From a virus, in the IMG/VR virus record IMGVR_UViG_3300004154_000058, positions 1 to 20,086 of that record: DNA of 20,086 bases; one strand, given 5' to 3'. The notes beneath the pieces were generated by a model. It searched no databases. It was not told the DNA's origin and was given only the letters and a program-made list of their open reading frames with translations. Position 1 is the first letter of the stretch; every line of letters starts with the position of its first letter. The position numbers and the translations under genes were made by a program. Of this stretch, positions 11,300-19,769 are shown one piece after another.

Positions 11300-12594
11300 T
11301 CCCCTACACACCTCGCCCGCCGCAGCCGGAGATGCACGCGGGCATGGAGTCACGGCGCTGGGCTGTTATCGTCGCGCATCGGCGCATGGGAAAGACCGTC
11401 AGTGTGCTGAATCACATGCTCAAACGCGCCATCATGTGCGACAAGCGTGCGCCTTTCTACGCATACGTGGCACCTTTCTACCACCAGGCCAAGGCCGTCG
11501 CCTGGGACTACCTACTTCATTTCACCGGCCCGATACCGGGGCGCGAGGTGAACCGCTCGGAGCTGTCGGTGAAACTGCCCAACGGTGCGACGATCCGCCT
11601 GTTCGGCGCGGACAACCCGGACTCGCTGCGCGGCCTGTATTTCGACGGCGTGGTCATGGATGAGTTCGCGGACATGAAATCGGAGGCGTGGGATTCGGTT
11701 ATCCGCCCCGCGCTGTCTGACCGCCAGGGATGGGCGGTGTTTATCGGTACGCCTCGCGGGCACAACAAATTTTACGAGATTTACCAAGCGGCGCTACGGG
11801 ATTCGGCCTGGTTCACGGCGCTGTACCGCGTTGACCAGACCGGCGTGCTGCCCGAGGACGAGATCGAGGCGCTCAAGAAGCAAATGACCGACAGTCAGTT
11901 TCGGCAGGAATATCTGTGTGATTTCGACGTTTCCTCGTCCGACATCCTGATCCCGCTACAGCTCATCGACTCCGCTGTCGGGCGCGACGTGATCTACACA
12001 CACGCCGAGAAGATCATGGGCGTGGATGTGGGCATGAGTTTGGGAGGCGACCCGTCCGCGATTGTCGTGCGCCAGGGCGGCAACATCATCCATCTGGAAG
12101 AGTTTCGCATGGACAACACCCTGGAGATCGCGGGGCGCGTCAAGGACCGCTACGGCGAGTACAAGCCGCAGGCGGTCTACGGTGACGTGATCGGCTGGGG
12201 CGCTGGCGTCATGCACACGCTCGCCGGGTGGGGGCTGCCGTCTGTCGGCATCAATGTGGCCGAGAGCGCCAGCGAGTCGGACAAGTTCAACCGCAAGCGC
12301 GACGAGTTGTGGTGGAAGGCCCGCGAGTTCTTCGCGGAAAAGCAGTGCAGCATCCGGGACACGCTGGAGCTGCGCCACAAGTTTATGGCCGAGCTTTCGA
12401 CGCCCACATACGGGCGCACGACAACCGGCAAGATCAAGGTCGAGGGCAAGGACGAGATGAAGAAGCGTGAGGTCGCGTCTCCCAACCTCGCGGAGGCTTT
12501 CATTATGACGATGGCGCACGTCGAACCGCTGCGGAGCGAGGGATTCGCGTACTCGTGGACTGCTGACGACGGCCCCGGGAGGGTCATCACCTGA
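11284..12594 (+). CDS. terL: Terminase large subunit (packaging ATPase/nuclease)
   Basis: 436 aa, normal length. ATPase domain: Walker A-like HRRMGKT (32-38), Walker B VVMDE (123-127) with catalytic E127, coupling motif GTPRGHNKFYEI. Nuclease domain: RNase H-like fold opening with IMGVDVG, where D248 is the first metal ligand, and closing with SPNLAEAFIMTMA. It pumps DNA through the portal and cuts concatemers. The RBS is weak; translation is probably coupled to terS by the 16-bp overlap. The protein resembles terminases of podovirus-like and uncultured phages. The downstream zinc-ribbon gene starts in a TGATG overlap. Confidence 0.95.
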   Translation: MARIVIPYTPRPPQPEMHAGMESRRWAVIVAHRRMGKTVSVLNHMLKRAIMCDKRAPFYAYVAPFYHQAKAVAWDYLLHFTGPIPGREVNRSELSVKLPNGATIRLFGADNPDSLRGLYFDGVVMDEFADMKSEAWDSVIRPALSDRQGWAVFIGTPRGHNKFYEIYQAALRDSAWFTALYRVDQTGVLPEDEIEALKKQMTDSQFRQEYLCDFDVSSSDILIPLQLIDSAVGRDVIYTHAEKIMGVDVGMSLGGDPSAIVVRQGGNIIHLEEFRMDNTLEIAGRVKDRYGEYKPQAVYGDVIGWGAGVMHTLAGWGLPSVGINVAESASESDKFNRKRDELWWKAREFFAEKQCSIRDTLELRHKFMAELSTPTYGRTTTGKIKVEGKDEMKKREVASPNLAEAFIMTMAHVEPLRSEGFAYSWTADDGPGRVIT

Positions 12595-12791
12595 TGGACT
12601 CCTACACTTGCGCCTGCGGCTACCAGGGCCAGGATGACCTTACCCGCCCCGTGACGTGCAAATCCTGCGGCGCGGTGCTGCGGATTGAGCGATATATGGG
12701 TGGCTTCCAGACTGTCGAGCGCAAGAACGAGAGCGGCGGCTGGACATTTATTGACATGGGCGACCCGACGAAACCACGGATGATTGTATGA
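12594..12791 (+). CDS. Small zinc-ribbon protein, 65 aa
   Basis: ATG 12594 overlaps the terL stop by one base. Cysteines C6-x-C8 (YTCACGYQG) and C22-x2-C25 (VTCKSCGAVL) form a compact zinc ribbon. The C-terminal half (MGGFQTVERKNESGGWTFID) has no known motif. Its place between terL and portal, with coupled translation, suggests a packaging or head-assembly accessory, but that is inference from position. Confidence 0.75.
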   Translation: MDSYTCACGYQGQDDLTRPVTCKSCGAVLRIERYMGGFQTVERKNESGGWTFIDMGDPTKPRMIV

Positions 12792-13276
12792 CGCCTGAAG
12801 AGAGGTTGACCGTTTTCGCGCTGATTGACCACGTCGGGGAAGAGTCCCCGGACCTGGAGATACCACTTGTTGCGCTCCCGAATCTAAAGACGAACGCCAA
12901 CAAGCCGCACGCGATTTGGGGCGAAAAGCACATCACGGAGAAGGCCGATCGGTGGGCCGCCAGGGCGAGGGAGATTGCATATATGCAGACGTGGCGGGGC
13001 CGCATCACGAAAGAGATGATGAATCATGGCGACTCGTGGTCCGACCTTGAGGGCAGCACCATCACGGATTGGAACCTGGACGACACCGACGCCGCGTTTG
13101 AGTTTGATCCTGACGACGACGACATGCCGCAGCCTTTCGCCATCCCGTTTACGTTGTGGACAACGGAGCGCGTCTATTTTCCGGTGCATCGCCCTGACAA
13201 AGACGGCGGCATGTTTTGTGGGTCTGCCCCCCGTAATCCGAAGGAAGATGCCACGCTTATAAACCCCTACGAATAG
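12788..13276 (+). CDS. Hypothetical acidic protein, 162 aa
   Basis: ATG 12788 in an ATGA overlap. Residues 1-75 are mixed (ALIDHVGEESPDLEIPLVAL, EKADRWAARAREIAYMQTW). The middle is strongly acidic (LDDTDAAFEFDPDDDDMPQ), followed by a beta-rich end (PFTLWTTERVYFPVHRPDKD). No family recognised. It is followed by a 60-bp gap with no strong terminator before portal. Its position between terminase and portal suggests a head-related or packaging-linked function. Confidence 0.7.
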   Translation: MTPEERLTVFALIDHVGEESPDLEIPLVALPNLKTNANKPHAIWGEKHITEKADRWAARAREIAYMQTWRGRITKEMMNHGDSWSDLEGSTITDWNLDDTDAAFEFDPDDDDMPQPFAIPFTLWTTERVYFPVHRPDKDGGMFCGSAPRNPKEDATLINPYE

Positions 13277-13336
13277 CCTCCCACCCGCCTCACAACCCCT
13301 TCCAGGACGGCAGGGACAAGCACAGGACGTGCGAAC

Positions 13337-15745
13337 ATGGCAACTCGCCTCACGGACGAGCAGACGATAGCCCTGATACAGGGCGACATGGACACTGCGA
13401 AGAAATATCAAGAGCAGTTGTCCACCGAGCGCGAGCGGTTGTATCGCGTGTATCGCGCCGAGAAGTACGGGAACGAAAGCCCCAAATGGTCGCAGACCGT
13501 GCATTCGACGGCCATGACCGCCGTGGAGTGGCTGAAGCCCGGGCTTTTCGAAGTGTTCAGCGGCGATTTCTTCCAGATCAAGCCGGTTCCGAAGGAGGAG
13601 CGTCAGCCCGTCGTGCCCGACATGGCTACGTATGCCATGCAGCAGCAGGGCGCACCCGGGCAGATACCCGGGCAGTCACCCGGGAAGAAGGCGAAAGACC
13701 CGGCCGTCGAGAGCGCGGAGCGCATCCAGAAGTACATCCGGAAGAAACTCTACGGGCAGTTGGACGGCGACCAGATCGTGGAAGATTTCATCCACAACTG
13801 TCTGGTGAACCATTACGGCATCTTCAAGGTTTGCTACCGAGACGACTACGACGTGGAGACCGAGAAAGCGCCGATCATGTCTTACGACGATATGGCCGCG
13901 CTGCAAGAGTCCGACAAGTCGATCACGGAGATAAAGGGCGGCAAGGAAGTCGTCGAGTATGATCCGCTAACGCTGGCCCCGGTCTGGAGTGGAATTGAGG
14001 GCGCGACGATTGTCCGCAAGAAGCAAATCTACAACGGTTTTCACGTCGAAGTCATCCCGCCGTGGGAACTTTACTTCCTACCCGGCTACGATTCGCTCTC
14101 TAAATGCCCGTTCGTGGCACATGTCGTGCGCCGTGACCTGGACTACATCAAGCGCCAGGAGTTGGCCGGGGTGTACCGCAAGGGCACCTACGACAAGGTT
14201 AAGGAACGGATTGGCGAGAGACGCAGAGAGTTGCCGGAGACGGCGGGCGAACATCAGTCGCTGTACTCCGTTGACAACATGGAGACGCCGGATGCGATAG
14301 GCGACACGTCGTCGAGCGAGAAGCAGCGGCTGGCGGCCAACGAGGTTTGGCTCTGGGAATGCTACTGCAAACTGGACATGGACGGCGACGGGCTTTTGCA
14401 GCCGTACATTGTGACCGTGTGCGAGGATGTGGTGTTGCGGGAGCCGGTCGTCAACCCGTACGGCGGCGCACCGTTCGAACTTGGCTACATCCTGAAAGAG
14501 CCGCACAAGATTCTCGGACGCCCGATCCCGGCGCTTTTGGAAGACCGGCAGAAGGTCATGTCGAACCTTCTGCGCTTCATCCAGGACTCTGCCGCCCGCA
14601 GCACTTACGGCGGCTGGATGACATCGAGCCACCAGTCGAAACTGATGCTCCAGCGCATGGGGCCGGGAGACGTGGCCTGGACGCCGGATGTCAACCAGAT
14701 CAAAGAGATACAGCCGAGCGCCCCGAGCCAGTTCATCTTTGAGGCGTTCAACCTGACAAAACAAGAGATTTCGGCAGAGTGCGGCGTCAACGAGAATATG
14801 CAGGGGCTGGACGATAACTCGCTGAACAAGACCGCCGCCGGGATGAACATGCGGATGACCGCCGGGATGCAGCGCCAGAAGCTCTACGCACGGCGCATCG
14901 CCAGGACGTTCAAGCGCGTGTTGCGCCGGATCATTGACATCATGCGGATGTGGCCGCCGCAGGACGACGTGGAGATGATCGGCGCGGACGTGATCGTTCG
15001 CCCCGAAGACCTACAGGGCCACTACGATATCGACATCGAGGTGGGCGTCGGGCCGCAGGACAGGGCCGAGCAGGCGCAGGCTCTGGAACAACTTGTGGTG
15101 TTTGGCTCGCAGGTCGGCATCCCCGAAGGGATGATGACAAGAGCAAAACTAGCCGCAGCGCAAAAAGCGAAATTTGACCGCATGGGCGTCGATGCCACGC
15201 CGTATTTTAACACCGAAGAAGAGATCGAGGCGAACGAGTCGCAGCAGGTGCAGATGCAACAGATGCAAGAGCAGCTCATGGGCATGCAGCAACAGATGGA
15301 ACAGCTCATGAAGGACGGCCAGGCCGCGATGCAGCAGGCGCAGACGCTGGAGCAGGAGAATCAGACGCTGAAAAGCCAGCCGCCCGAGGATAAAAGCCTG
15401 GAAGTCGCGAAGCTACGCCTAGACGCCGAGCAGAGCGCCGCCGAGCTGGGTCTGAAAGCCGAGGTCGAACGGGCGAAGTTGGACCTGGAGCAGGCCAGGC
15501 TAGAGTTGGAGCGCATCAAACTGGGCCTGGAAGAGGAAAAGATCGAGATGGACGCGCAGAATCGCGCCGCCGAGATGCAGTTCCGGGCCATGCAGCCGCC
15601 GAAGGGGCAGGATTCGGGCGAAAAGAAGCCGGAGACGCCGCCGCGCCCGAGCAAGCGGAAAATCACGGTCATCCGCGACGGCCAGGGCCGCATTACGGGT
15701 GCCGAATCCATTGAAAACGCCGAAGAGCAGGAGATTACCGCATGA
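13337..15745 (+). CDS. Portal protein (head-tail connector), 802 aa
   Basis: Long portal of the podovirus/P22-like size class, forming the dodecameric channel for DNA packaging and exit. The N-terminal part (YRVYRAEKYGNESPKWSQTV, then TAMTAVEWLKPGLFEVFSG) and the core with EVIPPWELYFLPG, GRPIPALLEDRQKVMSNLLR and GVNENMQGLDDNSLNKTAAG are characteristic. A short PGQ-type repeat from three 12-bp DNA units (13654-13686) lies near residues 106-117. The last 180 residues are a Gln/Met-rich then Glu/Lys-rich coiled coil (from about residue 630), like the barrel of P22 portal. Start ATG 13337 has only a weak AGGACG upstream. It follows the terminase genes, the usual place. Confidence 0.9.
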   Translation: MATRLTDEQTIALIQGDMDTAKKYQEQLSTERERLYRVYRAEKYGNESPKWSQTVHSTAMTAVEWLKPGLFEVFSGDFFQIKPVPKEERQPVVPDMATYAMQQQGAPGQIPGQSPGKKAKDPAVESAERIQKYIRKKLYGQLDGDQIVEDFIHNCLVNHYGIFKVCYRDDYDVETEKAPIMSYDDMAALQESDKSITEIKGGKEVVEYDPLTLAPVWSGIEGATIVRKKQIYNGFHVEVIPPWELYFLPGYDSLSKCPFVAHVVRRDLDYIKRQELAGVYRKGTYDKVKERIGERRRELPETAGEHQSLYSVDNMETPDAIGDTSSSEKQRLAANEVWLWECYCKLDMDGDGLLQPYIVTVCEDVVLREPVVNPYGGAPFELGYILKEPHKILGRPIPALLEDRQKVMSNLLRFIQDSAARSTYGGWMTSSHQSKLMLQRMGPGDVAWTPDVNQIKEIQPSAPSQFIFEAFNLTKQEISAECGVNENMQGLDDNSLNKTAAGMNMRMTAGMQRQKLYARRIARTFKRVLRRIIDIMRMWPPQDDVEMIGADVIVRPEDLQGHYDIDIEVGVGPQDRAEQAQALEQLVVFGSQVGIPEGMMTRAKLAAAQKAKFDRMGVDATPYFNTEEEIEANESQQVQMQQMQEQLMGMQQQMEQLMKDGQAAMQQAQTLEQENQTLKSQPPEDKSLEVAKLRLDAEQSAAELGLKAEVERAKLDLEQARLELERIKLGLEEEKIEMDAQNRAAEMQFRAMQPPKGQDSGEKKPETPPRPSKRKITVIRDGQGRITGAESIENAEEQEITA

Positions 15746-16146
15746 GCATGAGCAACACGACCGAAAACGCCGTCCTGAAAGCCGTCCTCCAGGGCACCGA
15801 CCCCTCCTGGCGGGCCGGGGCCACGCAGTACCTCGCGCTTTTCACCGCTGACCCGGGCGAGGCTGGCAGCGTGTCCGCCGAGGCGGCCTATACGGGCTAC
15901 GCTCGCGTCGCGCTGACCAAATCCTCAGCCTGGACCGATGGCGGCTCGACGTTCACCAACGCCGCGCTGATCCAGTTCGGCGCCTGTACGGCCTTGAGCG
16001 CCGCCATTACGCACTTTGCCGTCGTGGACACCTCCAGCGGGGCCGTGGGCATGCTTGTGAGTGGGGCTTTGTCCGCTACGCTGACGGTCTCCCAGGGCAT
16101 ACAGCCACAGTTTTCTGCCGGGGCTATATCGATTGGCGCTGATTAA
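15742..16146 (+). CDS. Small virion protein, 'tail fiber' family, 134 aa
   Basis: ATG 15742 overlaps the portal stop and follows AGGAGATTACCGC. The pattern NTTENAVLKAVLQGTDP, YLALFTADPGEAGS, YARVALTKSSAW, then TNAALIQFGACTALSAAITH and a closing beta strand SAGAISIGAD is that of a widespread phage family commonly annotated as tail fiber protein, though its role is poorly established. It is a beta-rich single domain. It is the last gene before the antisense HNH endonuclease gene. A structural role in the virion is likely. Confidence 0.75.
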   Translation: MSMSNTTENAVLKAVLQGTDPSWRAGATQYLALFTADPGEAGSVSAEAAYTGYARVALTKSSAWTDGGSTFTNAALIQFGACTALSAAITHFAVVDTSSGAVGMLVSGALSATLTVSQGIQPQFSAGAISIGAD

Positions 16147-16152
16147 ATAGGA

Positions 16153-16785
16153 CTACCTGTTATGCCGCAATTCAGACAGCGCCCGCTCAACGCTCCACCC
16201 TCGCTTGATGCGCTGGTGGATAGTGACCGCCTTCAGCCCGACGGCTCTTGCCCAATCGGCGAGGGTCTTTGTCTCGCCAAAACAGGAGATGAGCCTGTTG
16301 GTGCTTTTGTTGTTTGCCTGCTGCGATTCGCTGCCCCACCGGCAGTTTTCGGCAAAGTATCCCTGGTCGTTGTCTACCCTGTCGATGGAAAACCCCAACC
16401 CTGGACACGGCCCCATGTCCTCAAGGAACCTCTCGAACAACTGCCACCTATCGCACACAACGATGCCCCGGCCACCATATCGCGGGTATTTGTGGTTGTT
16501 GGGATTCTGGCACCGGGCTTTCATGTTCCGCCAAGCGTTATACGTTCTTGTCCCGTAGCCCCCGTTTGCGTGGCCGTGTGTGAGGCATCTGGCGATGGTC
16601 CCCTCTTTGTTGAAGCATCCACACGAAACAGACTTTCCCTTTGTGAGGCTATACTCGCAAACTTCCCTGACCTCTCCGCAGTCACACAGGCATATCCAAT
16701 ACCTGTGAGAGCCTTGTTTTTCACATGGCGAGAGAACCAACCAACGTCCAAACCTTTTGCCAGCGGAACAAGTTTTGCTTTCCAT
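16153..16785 (-). CDS. HNH homing-type endonuclease, antisense within late operon
   Basis: 210 aa read leftward from ATG 16785; a TTG further upstream (16821) would add 12 unlikely residues. The N-terminus KRFGRWLVL and CLCDCGEVREV...SCGCF is a zinc module. The core TYNAWRNMKARCQNPNNHKY, PRYGGRGIVVCDRWQLFERF and FSIDRVDNDQGYFAENCRWG is the well-known phage HNH motif set, followed by an HTH-like GETKTLADWARAVGLK and RIKRGWSVERAL, as in intron-type homing enzymes. It lies on the opposite strand between two virion genes, six bp after one stop. No Shine-Dalgarno is seen; its composition is a little less GC-rich than its neighbours. It is probably a mobile insertion. Confidence 0.88.
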   Translation of the reverse strand: MESKTCSAGKRFGRWLVLSPCEKQGSHRYWICLCDCGEVREVCEYSLTKGKSVSCGCFNKEGTIARCLTHGHANGGYGTRTYNAWRNMKARCQNPNNHKYPRYGGRGIVVCDRWQLFERFLEDMGPCPGLGFSIDRVDNDQGYFAENCRWGSESQQANNKSTNRLISCFGETKTLADWARAVGLKAVTIHQRIKRGWSVERALSELRHNR

Positions 16786-16802
16786 GAGGAGGAGTATATC
16801 CA

Positions 16803-16853
16803 ATGTGTCATGTGACGTCAACCACGATTCGCCACGCTACCGGTGCGGACTAG
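16803..16853 (+). CDS. Possible 16-aa leader ORF with strong RBS
   Basis: GAGGAGGAG (16786-16794) lies 8 nt before ATG 16803, which opens a 16-codon frame (MCHVTSTTIRHATGAD) ending TAG 16851-16853, three bp before the ATG of the next virion gene. The RBS abuts the start codon of the antisense HNH gene. It could be a leader peptide coupling translation to the next gene, or the tail of a gene cut by the HNH insertion. Weakly supported. Confidence 0.3.
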   Translation: MCHVTSTTIRHATGAD

Positions 16854-16856
16854 GCC

Positions 16857-17738
16857 ATGCCCGGATTCAACGCCGTTGACGAGATCACCCGCGCTCTTGA
16901 GGCCGGGAAGACGTGGACTTCCATGTGGCGACGTACTGCGCCCGCGTTATCGCAGTACAGTTTTATGGACATGTCCTACGGCGGCGGTGGGCCTCCCGCT
17001 AACTACTACGCCAGCGCACCGGGCGTGTGCAGGCGGCTGGCTGCGGAGGATGGGATTTATCACGGCCCCGAGGTCTCCCCGGCGAGGAAATACGTCAAGA
17101 GCATCTCGATGTCTGGCACCGCGACGAGCGCGGGGGTTGCGTACATCCTGCTCGACTACGAGATGTACGTCCCTTTCTTGGATGGCGACGAAACCGGCGT
17201 GCAGGCCATCTCGCAACTCGCTTATGCGCGGCACACGGGCGGCAACGGCGTCCGGCTCATGCTGGTCGGCCAGGGCGCTGGCACGGGAAACGCCTACTTC
17301 ACGGTCACCTACACCAACCAGTACGGCATGGAGCGGGTTTCACCGCGCAACCTGGCGGGATTTTCTCTCGTGCCTGGGTCGGTGCTTTGCTCCTACAGCT
17401 CGTCGGCTGGCCTGGATGACCCGTTCATCAAGTTACACCCTGGCGACTACCCGGCGACGGTGACGGGCATCCAGTTGGAGTCGGCGGTGGGCGGCGTATT
17501 TGCGCTGGTGTGGGTTGCCCCCGTACTGCATATCCCGACGGTGTACCCACACGCGAACTCATGGGCGACGGGAACGCCGTCCTACAACGCCGTCCAGGCC
17601 GTTAACGAGGTCGATTTCACTCTCGAGAAAGGCTTTCTATCGCAGGTTGGCGACGGCGCATATCTGAATTTTATTGCACGCGGAACGTCTGCCACCACGC
17701 CATTGAGCGCGGCAGAACTCACTTTCGTCTGGTCATAA
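16857..17738 (+). CDS. Virion protein, first of two tandem paralogues, 293 aa
   Basis: Starts at ATG 16857 with no strong RBS of its own. The N-terminus MPGFNAVDEITRALEAGKTW is matched by MAGFSSIDDFVSEVTTQGKMW in the next protein. Further parallels are GGGPP (43-47), GIYHGPEVSP (66-75), YTNQYG and a C-terminal FALVWVAPV block followed by LSQVGDGAYLNFIARG, corresponding to blocks in the paralogue. It is beta-rich with no transmembrane segment, downstream of portal, so a capsid decoration, tail or baseplate component is likely. It lacks the insert domain present in its paralogue. The specific role is not recognised. Confidence 0.75.
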   Translation: MPGFNAVDEITRALEAGKTWTSMWRRTAPALSQYSFMDMSYGGGGPPANYYASAPGVCRRLAAEDGIYHGPEVSPARKYVKSISMSGTATSAGVAYILLDYEMYVPFLDGDETGVQAISQLAYARHTGGNGVRLMLVGQGAGTGNAYFTVTYTNQYGMERVSPRNLAGFSLVPGSVLCSYSSSAGLDDPFIKLHPGDYPATVTGIQLESAVGGVFALVWVAPVLHIPTVYPHANSWATGTPSYNAVQAVNEVDFTLEKGFLSQVGDGAYLNFIARGTSATTPLSAAELTFVWS

Positions 17739-17750
17739 AGGGGAGAAGAT

Positions 17751-18860
17751 ATGGCAGGTTTCAGTTCCATTGACGATTTCGTTTCCGAAGTCACCACACA
17801 GGGCAAAATGTGGCGTCAGGATTTCGCCCGCGTGACAAACGGCGCTGCACAGGCCGCGTCTGTCTGGTACAGCCTCCTGCCCGCTGGCGGCACTCCCCCC
17901 GCGTTTCTTTTTGGCGGCACGAGCAAGACCGCCGTCGCCATGACCTCCTCGCCGGTGAGCGTCACCACGGGCACAGCCACCGCCGCCAACGCGACGATTT
18001 CGACCACGCAGACCTCCGGGCTTGCCATCGGGATGCTCGTGACAGGCTCGGCTGGCACGGTTACGATCCCGGCGAACGCCTACATAACCGCCATCAGCGC
18101 GGGGACATCGTTCACGATCTCGGCCGTCACGGGCGGCTCCAGCACCGGCACTCCGACGCTGACCTGCGCTTTCCCGACCATCTGGCACGGCGGCGACGTA
18201 TCCAGCGACCAGAAGCATCTCGTCAACCTGGGCGCGGCTGTGACCGCTGCCGCCTACGGCCCTTCCTGGCTGATGCTCATGGACTATCTGCTCTACTACC
18301 CGATTTCGGGCGCTGATTTAACGGGCACCACGCAGCGGACGCTGACCAACACCATCACGCTGCCCCGCTACACCACGGGAGCAGGCGTCCGGGCGTTTTT
18401 CGTCTCCACCGTCGCCCCGCTGACCGGCGGCCCGAACCTGACCGAGTTCACCTACACTAACCAGGCCGGGACAGGCTCCCGCGTCTGCCCGATCATCACG
18501 CTTGGCATGAACGCCACTCCCCCGGCCGGGCAGATACCGCACACGGCTGCGGGCGCGAACAAGCTCAATTTCGTCCCGCTGGCGAACGGCGACACGGGCA
18601 TCCGCTCCGTGCAGTCGTTCACGTTCAGCGGCGGCACGGCCTACACCGGCTCCGGACAGTTCGCGCTGGTGCTGGCCCGCCCGATTGCCTCCATCCCGAT
18701 CCCGGCGGCTGGCGTCGCGAGTGAACGCAATCTGATGTTCCAGATGCCGTCGCTCCCGCGCATTTACGACGGCGCGTGCCTTGACTTCCTAATGTACGCG
18801 GGCGGCGCGACCACGGCGGCCACGAGCCTATACGGGTATCTTGAGACGGCCTGGGGTTAA
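17751..18860 (+). CDS. Virion protein, second paralogue with inserted domain, 369 aa
   Basis: ATG 17751 has AGGGGAGA upstream. It shares the start and end blocks of the preceding protein but carries about 75 extra residues, near 65-140: TTGTATAANATISTTQTSG, then LAIGMLVTGSAGTVTIPANA and ITAISAGTSFTISAVTGGSS. This resembles a recurrent small beta-domain of phage virion proteins (TATAANATI...GMLVTG). After it, TIWHGGDVSSDQKHLVNL aligns with GIYHGPEVSPARKYVKSI of the paralogue. The length difference is explained by the insert and modest loop growth. It is probably a structural partner or homologue within one oligomer. Confidence 0.75.
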   Translation: MAGFSSIDDFVSEVTTQGKMWRQDFARVTNGAAQAASVWYSLLPAGGTPPAFLFGGTSKTAVAMTSSPVSVTTGTATAANATISTTQTSGLAIGMLVTGSAGTVTIPANAYITAISAGTSFTISAVTGGSSTGTPTLTCAFPTIWHGGDVSSDQKHLVNLGAAVTAAAYGPSWLMLMDYLLYYPISGADLTGTTQRTLTNTITLPRYTTGAGVRAFFVSTVAPLTGGPNLTEFTYTNQAGTGSRVCPIITLGMNATPPAGQIPHTAAGANKLNFVPLANGDTGIRSVQSFTFSGGTAYTGSGQFALVLARPIASIPIPAAGVASERNLMFQMPSLPRIYDGACLDFLMYAGGATTAATSLYGYLETAWG

Positions 18861-18863
18861 TCC

Positions 18864-19769
18864 ATGCTGATCGCAAACGGCAACTACCTCCGCACCGCGC
18901 AGACCCTGGACACGGGTTTCACGGCCTTCGACCCGCACCGTCTCAACGGCGACGGCCTCGCGGCCTACACCGGGTGGGCGGGCGTCCGGCGGCAGTCGGC
19001 TGTGCCGGTGGGCTACGGCATGCGGAGCTTCATCCCGCCGATCACGGGCGGCGACCTGTGCGGGCGCGTTTTCGACAACGCACTCACGGCCACCGCCAGC
19101 GGACTGATGGGCGTCCCGATCACGGGCACGGCAGCTATTAGCATCACCCTGGCGGACGCTACGGGCGCGTTGGTGACGTTCGGCGAGGGCGAGGCGACCA
19201 TAGATGTCCTGGCCGAGTCCGCGACGCTCACCGCCTCCATACAGGGCGAGGGCGATGCCACCGTGGAGCTGTCGGCGTCCGGAACCATCGGGGCCAAAGC
19301 GAGCATCGAGGGCACGTCAGCGTTTTCCCTCGCCCCCGGGACAGCGGTTGCGCTGCCGAGTGACGACGATTCGCCGCTGCGCACCGGAACCGCATCATTC
19401 TCGCTCACCGGCTCGCTGACGCCCTACGCCAAAGGGCACATGACCGGGGCAGCTCTGCCCTACACCGAGCTTTCGCCTGCGTCGCTGGCTGACGCGGTGT
19501 GGACGGCGCTTGCCGACCAGTACACCGGCACCGGTACGATGGGCGAGAAAGTCAACGCGGCCGGAACCGCCGGTGACCCGTGGACCGGAGAAATATCCGC
19601 TGGCCTGTCGGCGCAGGCTGCTATGCAGACAATCCTGGCTGTGCTGGCGGGCAAAGCCACGGGCGGCGGGTCCGGGACGATCACGTTTCGCGACCTGGAT
19701 GACACCCGCGACGCGGTGGTGCTGACCGTGGACGCTACCGGCAACCGGAGCGCCGTCGAGGTCAACTGA
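18864..19769 (+). CDS. Virion structural protein, 301 aa
   Basis: ATG 18864 begins 3 bp after the preceding stop. The N-terminal 60 residues are specific (LIANGNYLRTAQTLDTGF). The middle (about 75-190) is Ala/Ser/Thr-rich with repeated short beta strands (ESATLTASIQGEGDATVELS, SGTIGAKASIEGTSAFSLAP). The C-terminus has two features widespread in phage structural proteins: SLADAVWTALADQYTGTGTM with NAAGTAGDPW, and ITFRDLDDTRDAVVLTVDA with NRSAV. The exact role in head or tail is not determinable. Confidence 0.75.
   Translation: MLIANGNYLRTAQTLDTGFTAFDPHRLNGDGLAAYTGWAGVRRQSAVPVGYGMRSFIPPITGGDLCGRVFDNALTATASGLMGVPITGTAAISITLADATGALVTFGEGEATIDVLAESATLTASIQGEGDATVELSASGTIGAKASIEGTSAFSLAPGTAVALPSDDDSPLRTGTASFSLTGSLTPYAKGHMTGAALPYTELSPASLADAVWTALADQYTGTGTMGEKVNAAGTAGDPWTGEISAGLSAQAAMQTILAVLAGKATGGGSGTITFRDLDDTRDAVVLTVDATGNRSAVEVN

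Noticed and set aside
12177-14764. Long minus-strand frames (about 206-229 aa) opposite terL and portal
   Set aside because: They mirror codon periodicity of well-identified plus-strand genes and have no motifs or RBS.
16162-16815. Plus-strand frame of 217 aa opposite the HNH gene
   Set aside because: The minus strand encodes the unmistakable HNH motif set; the plus product has no similarity and no good start.
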